In this document: in pieces, positions 16,145-24,256 of the stretch | How positions within the stretch are numbered: position 1 is the stretch's first letter | Layout of the letters: each line of letters opens with the position of its first letter | Source of the DNA: Kaistella sp. SH40-3 | Lineage (GTDB): Bacteria > Bacteroidota > Bacteroidia > Flavobacteriales > Weeksellaceae | Length of the DNA stretch: 64,000 nt | Direction of reading: 5' to 3' | Assembly: GCF_030686865.1 (NCBI RefSeq) | Contig: NZ_JAQYUS010000002.1 | Span: 1-64,000, forward strand | Translations under genes and position numbers: made by a program | The notes under the pieces: model-generated | What the model saw: the letters and a program-made list of their open reading frames with translations, nothing else | What the model was told of the DNA's origin: nothing | Database searches by the model: none

Positions 16145-18958
16145 TTAAAATTTCAAGTTTAATCCTAATACAAAAGATCTTAAAGTTGGATAAGCATCTA
16201 ACTCAATACCTGTTAAACCATAAGGATCACCGTTTCCATTGAGTTCAGGAGAAAATCCACTAAACTTTTGTGTAATAAATGGATTAACTGCGCTTACATA
16301 AATTCTTAAAGAAGATAAATAATCAACTGGTTTAAGTAAGGTATACCCCAATGCAATATTATTAATTCTAAAGAAATCACCTGATTCTAAATAATAGTTA
16401 GAAGCAATTGGCACTGCATTGAAAGGTGCAGGATTCGCAGAACCAGTATTGGTGCTGCTGTAGAAATCGGTTGCTAAACTGTATTCAACGTTTTCCCCAG
16501 AGAAACGCTGTGCTTTTTTACCATTATACACTTTTGATCCAAATGTTCCGTAGCCATTTAAAGATAAATCAATATGTTTATATTTTAGACCTACATTAAC
16601 CCCATACGTAGAAGTTGGCATATAAGAACCAAAAAACTTACGATCATTTAAATCATCAGCACCCATTTTTCCATTTCCATTGGTATCTACGTAAGTGAAT
16701 TTTCCGTTAGCATCAATCCCACTTACTTCCCATAACCAAAAACTACCTAATGGTTGACCAACTGCGATATCATTAAGCAACTTGGTATACTGACCATTTC
16801 CTAAACCGCCTCCTCTAATAGGACTCACATTTTCATCTGACAGTTTGTTTAAGTTGTTTTTGTTGTGTGAATAGTTTCCACTTAGGTTATAACTCCAGTC
16901 TTCATTGATTTTATCATCCCAACTAAGCATTACTTCGAAACCTTTGTTTGTTACTTCTCCTAAATGTGCGAACCCATTTTGTGAAATTCCAGAAGTTGAA
17001 ACTGGAACCATTGCTAAAATAATGTTCTTGGTAACTCTGTTATATAAATCTACAGAACCTTTTAGTCTTCTATTTGCCATTTCGAAATCTAGACCCGCAC
17101 TTGATTCTTCCGTGATTTCCCAAGAAAGATTAGGGTCATAAATTTTATCTAAAGTTGTTCCGTTAGAAATTGCATTCCCACCGAAAGCATAATTATAACG
17201 ATCTCCGCTTGCAAATGGTAAATAATTGGTTGGGATATTCTGATTTCCTAATTTACCCCATCCACCTCTTAATTTTAATAGGTTCAAAAAAGAAACATCT
17301 TTCAGGAAGGATTCTTCTGAAACAACCCAGCCTGCACCGAATGCAGGGAAAGTTCCCCATTTTTGACCATCTGCAAACTGTGACGAACCATCTCTTCTAA
17401 TCGTTGCAGTCAATAAATATCTGTTCATTAATTTATACTGTGCTCTGGCAAAATATGAATTAGTCGTATTTTTATTACCATTAACACTGTTTAAAGAGAT
17501 CAGTTGATCCAAATAATTGGTTCCTGCTAAATCCCAGTAATTGCTGTTAAGAACCATATTTTTCCGCTTCATCGTTAATGAGTTTTCCCCATCTCTAACT
17601 GCTGCTTCTGTTCCTATTGTGGCTTCAACATCATGAACTCCGAATTTCTTTGCGTAGGTTAAATAATTAGTTAAACTCCAGTTAAAGTAATCGGTTTTCG
17701 TATTCGATAAAGTATTCACATTATCCGTTGGTTTGTAATTCGCTGCTATTCTGGTAGGATCAGCTGCTAACCAAATACTCAACAAATCTGCATAGTTGTA
17801 ACTTTTAAAATTATAGTATTCTCCCGAGAATTGAGAAGTAAACTTAAGATTCTTCATTAAATTAAGATCTAATTTTAAACCTCCCTGCAATTGCATTGAT
17901 TTCTGTTTTTCATTAAAGAAATTGAGTTGTGCAACAGGGTTTCCTACGTTGTTAAAGGAAGATCCAGTTGGCGATGCAAAACCATTTGCACCAACATACG
18001 AAACTCCGTATTGCCCGCTAGGAAAATAAACCGGTACAATTGGTGACTGTTTGTAAGCCGCAGTAAATGCACTTAGCGGTTTTGGAGAAACATTGGTAAA
18101 AGCAACTGATAAGGTTTGGGTCAATACAATTCCTTTGGTTACTTTAAATTCATTGTTCGTTCTAACCGTGCTTCTGTTATAATCTGAACCGTTCAGAATT
18201 GACTTTTCATCATAATTTCCTAAACTCAAGAAATACTTTGCGTTTTCAGATGATCCTGATAAAGATAAGTTATGTTGATTATAGGTTCCAGTTCTTGTTA
18301 TCTCTTCAAACCAATCGGTATTAATGGGTTGATCCTGAGAAAATTTCGTAGTGCCTAAAGCAGTATTGGTATAATAGGAAAATAGATTACTTCCCGCCAT
18401 TTTCACTTTTTTCAATGGCATTCTTACTCCTGTCAAACCATCATATTCTACGGATATGCCTTTACCTTTTCCAGATTTTGTAGTAATAATGATTACTCCA
18501 TTTGCCGCTCTGTTACCGTAAATTGCCAATGCAGATGCATCTTTCAAAACATCATACGTTAAAATATCATTGGAGTTGATATTATTAATATTGTCGGCAA
18601 AAAGACCATCGACTACATATAATGGATTTCTACCACTCAGCGCAGTACCCAATCCTCTAATAATAACAGATGGGGTTGAACCAGGTAAATCAGATGCAAT
18701 TACAGTAACCCCGGCGGCTTTACCTTGGATTGCCTGCGTTGCGTTTAAAACTTTGGTTTTGGTTAATTCCTCTGCGTTGATGGAACTTATCGCAGTCGTA
18801 TTATCGACTTTTTTTCTGGTTCCATAACCGATCATCACCACCTCCTCAATTTGTTGTTCTTTGATTGCGGTGTCCTTTCGGGCTTCCTGTCCGCTTACAT
18901 TAATACCAAAGTATAGTGCAGCGATTAAGCAAGGAAACTTTAGATTACTGTTTTTCAT
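16145..18958 (-). CDS. SusC/RagA-family TonB-dependent transporter
   Basis: 937 residues with a signal peptide ending near VSG. The plug domain is clear: EEVVMIGYGTRKKVDNTTAIS, ATQAIQGKAAGVTVIA, PSVIIRGLGTALSGRNPLYVVDG, YDVLKDASALAIYGNRAANGVIIITTKSGK. A 22-strand barrel with a final Phe (LNLKF) follows. The usual N-terminal CarboxypepD_reg domain of about 80-100 residues is absent: the plug begins only about 10 residues after the mature N-terminus, and the protein is correspondingly short. It is the first gene of the operon, preceded by a -7 box, and forms the import complex with the SusD-like protein. Confidence 0.95.
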   Translation of the reverse strand: MKNSNLKFPCLIAALYFGINVSGQEARKDTAIKEQQIEEVVMIGYGTRKKVDNTTAISSINAEELTKTKVLNATQAIQGKAAGVTVIASDLPGSTPSVIIRGLGTALSGRNPLYVVDGLFADNINNINSNDILTYDVLKDASALAIYGNRAANGVIIITTKSGKGKGISVEYDGLTGVRMPLKKVKMAGSNLFSYYTNTALGTTKFSQDQPINTDWFEEITRTGTYNQHNLSLSGSSENAKYFLSLGNYDEKSILNGSDYNRSTVRTNNEFKVTKGIVLTQTLSVAFTNVSPKPLSAFTAAYKQSPIVPVYFPSGQYGVSYVGANGFASPTGSSFNNVGNPVAQLNFFNEKQKSMQLQGGLKLDLNLMKNLKFTSQFSGEYYNFKSYNYADLLSIWLAADPTRIAANYKPTDNVNTLSNTKTDYFNWSLTNYLTYAKKFGVHDVEATIGTEAAVRDGENSLTMKRKNMVLNSNYWDLAGTNYLDQLISLNSVNGNKNTTNSYFARAQYKLMNRYLLTATIRRDGSSQFADGQKWGTFPAFGAGWVVSEESFLKDVSFLNLLKLRGGWGKLGNQNIPTNYLPFASGDRYNYAFGGNAISNGTTLDKIYDPNLSWEITEESSAGLDFEMANRRLKGSVDLYNRVTKNIILAMVPVSTSGISQNGFAHLGEVTNKGFEVMLSWDDKINEDWSYNLSGNYSHNKNNLNKLSDENVSPIRGGGLGNGQYTKLLNDIAVGQPLGSFWLWEVSGIDANGKFTYVDTNGNGKMGADDLNDRKFFGSYMPTSTYGVNVGLKYKHIDLSLNGYGTFGSKVYNGKKAQRFSGENVEYSLATDFYSSTNTGSANPAPFNAVPIASNYYLESGDFFRINNIALGYTLLKPVDYLSSLRIYVSAVNPFITQKFSGFSPELNGNGDPYGLTGIELDAYPTLRSFVLGLNLKF

Positions 18959-19023
18959 ATATAAAGTTTTATCTATTATTTATTTGAAACTACTTATTGT
19001 TCATCGTCGTTTTTGTAGTGTAC

Positions 19024-19031
19024 CAAAGTTA
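19024..19031 (-). promoter_or_regulatory. -7 box of the glucan utilisation operon
   Basis: Minus strand TAACTTTG, an exact TAnnTTTG match about 65 bases before the susC-like ATG. No well-spaced TTG is seen, and no regulator gene (anti-sigma, hybrid sensor, SusR-like) lies next to the operon. Confidence 0.4.
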
Positions 19032-19164
19032 AAAATAAATTTTCACAATGTTAAGAATAATACAATTATTTTAATTTCTGTTAAAATATCATGTATTGAT
19101 CATATCTGATTTGGCTTATTATTTGAGAGCATTTAAATAAATTAACTTCATTCATAATATCATC

Positions 19165-19848
19165 ATGAGAAAAAATACAATTTTAGTAGCAACCATGGCT
19201 ATTGCAACCCTGGCAACTACTACACAATCTTGTGTTGCATTGGCAACATCTAGTGTAGGCTTAACAATTCTAAAACAAATTCTACTAGGAGGAATAACCA
19301 AAGGCCTTAACATTTTTAGCAATCAAGACAGCTTCCTTGCTAATCAACTAATAGATGCTGCTTTACCTCAGCAATTAAGAGACATCAATAATACTTTGCA
19401 GAAAATAGGGTTGAGTAATTTGGTTCAAAAAGAAAAAGAATATATCGCAAAAGCAGCAGCATTTACGGTCGATACTTCTAGACCAATTTTAACAAATGCA
19501 GTAAACTCATTAACTGCTGAAGACGCGGCCAGAATTGTACAGGGCGGAAGCGGTGCTGCAACACAAATCTTAAAAGAAAGAACATCTGCTCAACTAATGG
19601 CAGCCATTGCTCCAAAAGTTGATGCTAAACTTAATGAGTTTGGATTGGTACAATCTTTAAATTCTGCTTTATCAGGAACGAGTATCTTAGGAAATATTTT
19701 AGGAAATCAAAACACTACTAATTTAGCAACAAGCAGCATCAGTAATTTTGCGGCTCAACAAATGGTTAATGGGCTTTTTAATATCATTGAAAATCACGAG
19801 CAACAAAATGCAAACACTATTCTTAATTCCTTAAACGAAGCCAAATAA
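19165..19848 (+). CDS. DUF4197 secreted protein
   Basis: 227 residues. A signal-like N-terminus ends in TTQSC (Cys23), so it may be lipidated. The helical body contains ILKQILLGGITKGLNIF, LIDAALPQQLRDINNTLQKIGL, AARIVQGGSGAATQILKERTS and APKVDAKLNEFGL, the pattern of DUF4197. The family is common in Bacteroidota and has no known role. It is transcribed away from the utilisation locus from its own start and is followed by a hairpin. Confidence 0.8.
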   Translation: MRKNTILVATMAIATLATTTQSCVALATSSVGLTILKQILLGGITKGLNIFSNQDSFLANQLIDAALPQQLRDINNTLQKIGLSNLVQKEKEYIAKAAAFTVDTSRPILTNAVNSLTAEDAARIVQGGSGAATQILKERTSAQLMAAIAPKVDAKLNEFGLVQSLNSALSGTSILGNILGNQNTTNLATSSISNFAAQQMVNGLFNIIENHEQQNANTILNSLNEAK

Positions 19849-19864
19849 AAAAAATATAATTACC

Positions 19865-19897
19865 TACCTTTGAATTCCGGTTTATGCCGGATTTATT
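19865..19897 (+). terminator. Hairpin after DUF4197 gene, overlapping a -7 box
   Basis: GAATTCCGG (19872-19880), loop TTTATG, CCGGATTT (19887-19894), then T-rich DNA. TACCTTTG at 19865-19872 directly before it is an exact -7 match for the DUF493 gene at 19918. The hairpin could terminate the first gene or lie in the leader of the second. Confidence 0.45.
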
Positions 19898-19917
19898 TTT
19901 AACTAAAAAAATGTAAA

Positions 19918-20226
19918 ATGGCTAATTTTATTGAAAACGAAGATCATAAAAGTCCTGAAGATTTCTATGTTTCATTAAAAGAGAAACTAGAAGTAAATCA
20001 TAATTTCCCCGAAGATTATCCTTTTAAATTCATTATCATTAATGAAGAGAAAAAAATCACTGAAATTTATCGGGTTTTTGACGATATGAAATTTACACTG
20101 ACAACACGAGATAGTAAAAATGCAAAATACACTTCGCTTAGCATCACGGCTTTTGTGCTCGATGCCGAACATGTAATTGAAATCTATAAGAAAGTGGGCG
20201 AAATAGAAGGTGTAATGTCTCTTTAA
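19918..20226 (+). CDS. DUF493 (YbeD-like) protein
   Basis: 102 residues. FPEDYPFKFIIIN followed by FTLTTRDSKNAKYTSLSI and VIEIYKKVGEIEGVMSL is the DUF493/YbeD signature, a small cytoplasmic alpha/beta protein of ACT-like fold and unknown function. It is followed after 8 bases by the epimerase gene, so the two are probably co-transcribed. Confidence 0.85.
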   Translation: MANFIENEDHKSPEDFYVSLKEKLEVNHNFPEDYPFKFIIINEEKKITEIYRVFDDMKFTLTTRDSKNAKYTSLSITAFVLDAEHVIEIYKKVGEIEGVMSL

Positions 20227-20234
20227 TTCAGGAA

Positions 20235-21137
20235 ATGAATATATTAATCACGGGCGGAACTGGATTGGTCGGGCGATCTTTAGTCAAAAAATTAACTCAG
20301 AATCACCATACAGTAAGAGTTTTAACCCGCTCCAAAAGCGAGAACGAAAACGAATTTTACTGGAATGTTGCCGACAAAGAAATCGATGAAAAAGCGTTTG
20401 AAAACTTAGACTGCATCATTCATTTAGCAGGTGCAAATATTAGTGAAAGATGGACTGAGGATTATAAGAAAGAATTGTATTCCAGCCGAATCGATTCTGC
20501 AAACTTATTGCGGAAATACTGTATAAATAAAGGGATTCATTTGAAATCTTTTATATCTTCATCTGGGATTAATTATTATGGAACTTTCACATCTGACCAA
20601 ATTTTAACGGAAAAGTCAGGAATTATTCATCATGATTTCCTGTCAAAACTTTCTGATGAATGGGAAAAAGCTGCATCTCAATTTTCTGAAATTGCAGAAC
20701 GTGTTGTGTGTTTAAGAACTGCCATGGTTTTGGCAAAATCAGGCGGAGCATTTCCCCTCTTGAAAAAAACAGTGGATTTGAACATTGGTTCAGCAGTTGG
20801 ATCTGGAAAACAATGGATGAATTGGATTCATATTGATGACTTAGTCAACATGTACGTGGAAGCAGTTGAAAATTCATCAATGAATGGAAAATACAATGCA
20901 GTTGCAGATGAAATTCCAACAAATAAGGAGTTTATGAAAAAACTGGCGAAATCATCCAATAATTTTTTTCTTCCCTTTAATGTGCCTTCATTTATAATGA
21001 AATCTATTTTCGGCGAAATGAGTTCTATTATTCTGGAAGGAACCCGCGCTGATAACAAAAAAATCAAATCGGTAGGATTTGATTTTAAATATACCAACCT
21101 CGATGAGGTGTTTGATGTTTTAGTTAAAAAGAGATAA
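20235..21137 (+). CDS. TIGR01777 family NAD(P)-binding epimerase/oxidoreductase
   Basis: 300 residues. Rossmann motif ITGGTGLVGRSLVKKL (4-19), then CIIHLAGANISERWT and the SS..YYG segment (SSSGINYYG) typical of TIGR01777 (YfcH, SDR39U1). QWMNWIHIDDLV and a C-terminal DUF1731 region (FIMKSIFGEMSSIILEGTRA) complete the family pattern at its usual length. Substrate is unknown for the family. It follows the DUF493 gene closely. Confidence 0.9.
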   Translation: MNILITGGTGLVGRSLVKKLTQNHHTVRVLTRSKSENENEFYWNVADKEIDEKAFENLDCIIHLAGANISERWTEDYKKELYSSRIDSANLLRKYCINKGIHLKSFISSSGINYYGTFTSDQILTEKSGIIHHDFLSKLSDEWEKAASQFSEIAERVVCLRTAMVLAKSGGAFPLLKKTVDLNIGSAVGSGKQWMNWIHIDDLVNMYVEAVENSSMNGKYNAVADEIPTNKEFMKKLAKSSNNFFLPFNVPSFIMKSIFGEMSSIILEGTRADNKKIKSVGFDFKYTNLDEVFDVLVKKR

Positions 21138-21196
21138 GTAATTAAACAAAATAGTCGAATTTCAAAAATTCACTCTTCAAATATATATATATAATA

Positions 21197-21544
21197 TTAT
21201 TTTTCAATAAAAAATTTCACATTTTCAATTGGTCTTCCAATCATTGCAACAGAACCTTTAATAATAATTGGTCTTTGAATAAGTGATGGATTCTGCAATA
21301 GCATTTGAATTAAATCATCATCATTCAAATTTTTATCACGAAACTTTTCCTGGTAAAGTTTTTCATTTGTTCGTACAATATCTTTCACGGGACAACTCAA
21401 TTTCTTAAGGACTGTGCGCAGTTCCATTTCACTTAAAGGCTCGTTGATGATATCAATAATTTCAAAAGCCACTCCGTTTTCATCTAGAAACTCCAAGATT
21501 CCGCGACTTTTTGAACAGGAATTATTGTGAAGAATTTTAATCAT
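21197..21544 (-). CDS. arsC: ArsC/Spx-family arsenate reductase-like protein
   Basis: 115 residues. Thioredoxin-fold ArsC features: NNSCSKSRGILEFL with Cys10, the VRTNEKLY segment, and QRPIIIKGSVAMIGRP carrying the arginines expected at the anion site. In this glutaredoxin-linked family the single Cys forms the arsenic adduct. No ars regulator, efflux gene or arsenic operon is nearby, so it may be a housekeeping reductase-like protein (YfgD type). Confidence 0.82.
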   Translation of the reverse strand: MIKILHNNSCSKSRGILEFLDENGVAFEIIDIINEPLSEMELRTVLKKLSCPVKDIVRTNEKLYQEKFRDKNLNDDDLIQMLLQNPSLIQRPIIIKGSVAMIGRPIENVKFFIEK

Positions 21545-21626
21545 TTTTTTAGATTTAAAAATTGAACCGTAAAATTTAGGAATGATAAAAAATCAGATTA
21601 TTTATTCCTCGTTTATCAAATAAACT

Positions 21627-22241
21627 TTAAAATAATCCGTGCAATTCGGTTTCAATTCTTTCCAGAATAATCCCGAAATCCTCTGGTCTTTCTACGAAAT
21701 CTAAATCATCAACTTCTATGATTAACAATTTCCCTTCTTGGTACTCAGAAATCCATTTTTCATACTTCTGATTCAGTTTAGAAAGATATTCGATCGATAT
21801 TGAGGCTTCATAATCACGTCCTCTTTTGTAAATTTTCTTTACCAAATTTGGAACATCTGACTTTAAGTAAATAAGCAAATCAGGTGCCGAAACAAAACTT
21901 TTCATCAAGTTAAAAACAGAGGAATAATTAGCAAAATCACGATCTGTCAATAAGGACATATCATTTAAATTTTCTGCAAAAATATGGGCATCTTCATAAA
22001 TCGTACGATCCTGAATAATGTTTTTCCCACTTTCCCTTATTTCTTTAACCTGCCTAAATCTACTGCCTAAAAAATAAATTTGCAAAGCAAAACTCCATTG
22101 ACTCATATCAGCATAAAAATCCTCCAAATAAGGATTATGGTCTACATCTTCAAATTGCGCTTCCCAACCATAATGTTTTGATAACATAGTGGTTAAGGTT
22201 GTTTTACCCGCTCCGATATTTCCTGTAACAGCAATGTGCAT
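21627..22241 (-). CDS. Deoxynucleoside kinase family protein
   Basis: 204 residues, usual length. P-loop GNIGAGKTT (7-15), the QIYFLGSRFRQ helix, IIQDRTIYEDAHIFA (ERS/DRT motif) and the lid region KRGRDYEASISIEYLSKLNQKYEKWI. This is the dNK/dGK-dCK family (PF01712), which phosphorylates deoxynucleosides for salvage in the cytoplasm. Base preference cannot be read. The gene stands alone on the minus strand. Confidence 0.92.
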   Translation of the reverse strand: MHIAVTGNIGAGKTTLTTMLSKHYGWEAQFEDVDHNPYLEDFYADMSQWSFALQIYFLGSRFRQVKEIRESGKNIIQDRTIYEDAHIFAENLNDMSLLTDRDFANYSSVFNLMKSFVSAPDLLIYLKSDVPNLVKKIYKRGRDYEASISIEYLSKLNQKYEKWISEYQEGKLLIIEVDDLDFVERPEDFGIILERIETELHGLF

Positions 22242-22328
22242 TTCGTAATTTTATTTAATGAATCAGTAATTTATTAATCAGAAAGTGAGTGATTTTAAAT
22301 AAGAATAAACTTTAATACTAGAAAATTC

Positions 22329-23111
22329 TTATTTGATTTCGACCTCTTTTTTGATGGGGTAAAGATAAAGGTTGTTCTCTTTGATAACAAAATAAGAAGC
22401 AGAGTTTTTATCCACAATTTGGGAATTCTCTGTCGCAAAAATAGTTTTTAGAGCAGACTTTTCAATCTTCTGAATGTCATTTTTAGAAACAACGAAAATC
22501 TGTTCATTTTCCCGCCTGAGTTTTCTTCCGTTGAACAAATTAAATTCCGCAATTTTTTCTGATTTAAAATTATAAATGACTACCCGATTATCATACAGAA
22601 AATACGCCTGCTTTTCAAAAACTAAAAGATCCATTATTCCTTCAAAATTAATATCAAACGAAACCGAATTGATAACTCTTTGATCTCGATAATTATACTG
22701 GATCAAGCGTTTCGTACTTTCATCTAACAACCAAGTTTGCTGTAAATCCTCAACATAAGCGATTTTTACAAAGCCAAATTTCTGACGAAAATTAATGGTT
22801 TGAATTTCACTTAAATTTTGATCAAAGAATTTGAGTTCCTGTGCATTTTCAGAAAATGAAGCTATGGTTAAAGGATTCTGCACCGACTGAATACGAAATG
22901 GTAAAGTCAGCATCAATTTGGCTTTCTGATTTCCCAGAGAATCATACTTTGTAAAACTGAAATTATCGTTTTTGTAGAGATAAACATTGCCGTAATCGTC
23001 GGCGAAAAAATCATTTACATCTGCTAATTTTAAATGTTCAAACGGAAGTTTGTTTTGCGCAGAAAGTGTGCAAAATAAAAGTAAGGTCAATATTTTACAA
23101 ACTTTCAACAT
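22329..23111 (-). CDS. Secreted protein of unknown function, beta-rich
   Basis: 260 residues with a signal peptide (LLLFCTLSAQ). The body is a run of short beta-strands with alternating phrases such as DDYGNVYLYKND, QTWLLDESTKRLIQYN and AYFLYDNRVVIYNF, suggesting a partial beta-propeller. I recognise no specific family. It starts 4 bases after the glutaminyl cyclase gene, so both are almost certainly on one transcript. Confidence 0.7.
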   Translation of the reverse strand: MLKVCKILTLLLFCTLSAQNKLPFEHLKLADVNDFFADDYGNVYLYKNDNFSFTKYDSLGNQKAKLMLTLPFRIQSVQNPLTIASFSENAQELKFFDQNLSEIQTINFRQKFGFVKIAYVEDLQQTWLLDESTKRLIQYNYRDQRVINSVSFDINFEGIMDLLVFEKQAYFLYDNRVVIYNFKSEKIAEFNLFNGRKLRRENEQIFVVSKNDIQKIEKSALKTIFATENSQIVDKNSASYFVIKENNLYLYPIKKEVEIK

Positions 23112-23115
23112 TTAA

Positions 23116-24141
23116 TTACTTAATCGAAACTTCATAAATTTTCGACCACAATTTCCCTGTAATCAACATATTATCTCCTTTAAATGCAATCCCATTTAAG
23201 ACATCGTTGGTTTCATCTTTGGTGTTAATTTTTGCAAGATCGGTGAAATCAAATTTGCCAACTACTTCTCCATTTGCTGGATTAATTTTAAGGATAATCG
23301 GTTTCTGCCAAACATTTGCATAGATGAATCCTTTGTGATATTCCAGTTCGTTAAGTTGATCATACGCTTCTGTATTTCCCGCTACAGAAATATAGCGAAC
23401 CATTTTCGATGGATCAGAAGCGTTGAGGAAATAAATATTTTTTGTTCCATCAGAAGCAATCAGGTTTTTGCCGTCATAAGTTAAACCCCAACCTTCTCCC
23501 ATAACATTTGGATAAGGAAATTCGCTTAATAATTTCAAAGAATTTTTGTCATATAGAAATCCTTTTTTATTTCTCCACGTCAACTGGTAAATTTTATCAC
23601 CTACAATCGCACAACCTTCAGAGAAAACATCATCCGCCTGAGTTGTTTGTGCAATCGGAGTCGTTGTTCCAAGGGTATATTTCCAAATTCTGGATTCTCC
23701 TAATTGTCCATCAGATTCATAAATAGTGTTTCCTTCGATTTGAAAACCTTGGGTAAAACTGTTTGGATTGTGTGGATATTCCTTTACGATTTCATAAGTC
23801 AATTTTGCTTCAGGATTTTTCGCAAACACATTAATGGTTGCATCTTGATTAAGGATTTCGCCTCCTTTTTTCTTAATATTAAAAGTAACAGGATTATCAC
23901 CTAAAGTAAAAAATGCGGGATCAACTACCAACTTTGATGTTTCCTTATCGCCAAAACTAATTGAGATACTTTCAGCATTATCGGTTACTTCTTTCGGAAG
24001 TTCCAAAGCGTCACCAAAATGATAACCTTTGCTTTCCATAGACAGGTTATAGTCATTTAAAGTATTAAGAATTTCATTGTCTTTATTACAAGACATTAAA
24101 AAAACAAGTGCAAAAACGGTGGAAATAATTCTAAATTTCAT
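23116..24141 (-). CDS. Glutaminyl-peptide cyclotransferase, lipoprotein
   Basis: 341 residues. Lipobox FLMSC (Cys18). After an N-terminal extension of about 110 residues comes the five-bladed propeller of the plant/bacterial type (PF05096): EYPHNPNSFTQGFQIEGN, YESDGQLGESRIWKY, FSEGCAIVGDKIYQLTW, MGEGWGLTYDGKNLIASDGT, LNELEYHKGFIYANVWQ, DVLNGIAFKGDNMLITGKLW. The enzyme forms N-terminal pyroglutamate on exported proteins, which suits a phylum whose mature secreted proteins often start with Gln. A minus-strand -7 box (24156-24163) precedes it. Confidence 0.9.
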   Translation of the reverse strand: MKFRIISTVFALVFLMSCNKDNEILNTLNDYNLSMESKGYHFGDALELPKEVTDNAESISISFGDKETSKLVVDPAFFTLGDNPVTFNIKKKGGEILNQDATINVFAKNPEAKLTYEIVKEYPHNPNSFTQGFQIEGNTIYESDGQLGESRIWKYTLGTTTPIAQTTQADDVFSEGCAIVGDKIYQLTWRNKKGFLYDKNSLKLLSEFPYPNVMGEGWGLTYDGKNLIASDGTKNIYFLNASDPSKMVRYISVAGNTEAYDQLNELEYHKGFIYANVWQKPIILKINPANGEVVGKFDFTDLAKINTKDETNDVLNGIAFKGDNMLITGKLWSKIYEVSIK

Positions 24142-24155
24142 TAAATAAATTTTTT

Positions 24156-24163
24156 CAAAAATA
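24156..24163 (-). promoter_or_regulatory. -7 box of the glutaminyl cyclase gene
   Basis: Minus strand TATTTTTG, exact TAnnTTTG match, 14 bases before the ATG. Confidence 0.35.
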
Positions 24164-24229
24164 CTGAATTTTACTTACACATAACGAGCCATAAATTTAA
24201 AGACAAAATTCCTCAAGCAAAATAATAAT

Positions 24230-24237
24230 TATATTTG
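24230..24237 (+). promoter_or_regulatory. -7 box of the M1 peptidase gene
   Basis: TATATTTG, exact TAnnTTTG match, 19 bases before the ATG at 24257. No clear TTG upstream. Confidence 0.35.
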
Positions 24238-24256
24238 CTACAATTATTTATTCGAA

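Noticed and set aside
21181-21192. AT dinucleotide run
   Set aside because: Short low-complexity tract at the end of two genes; no supported function.
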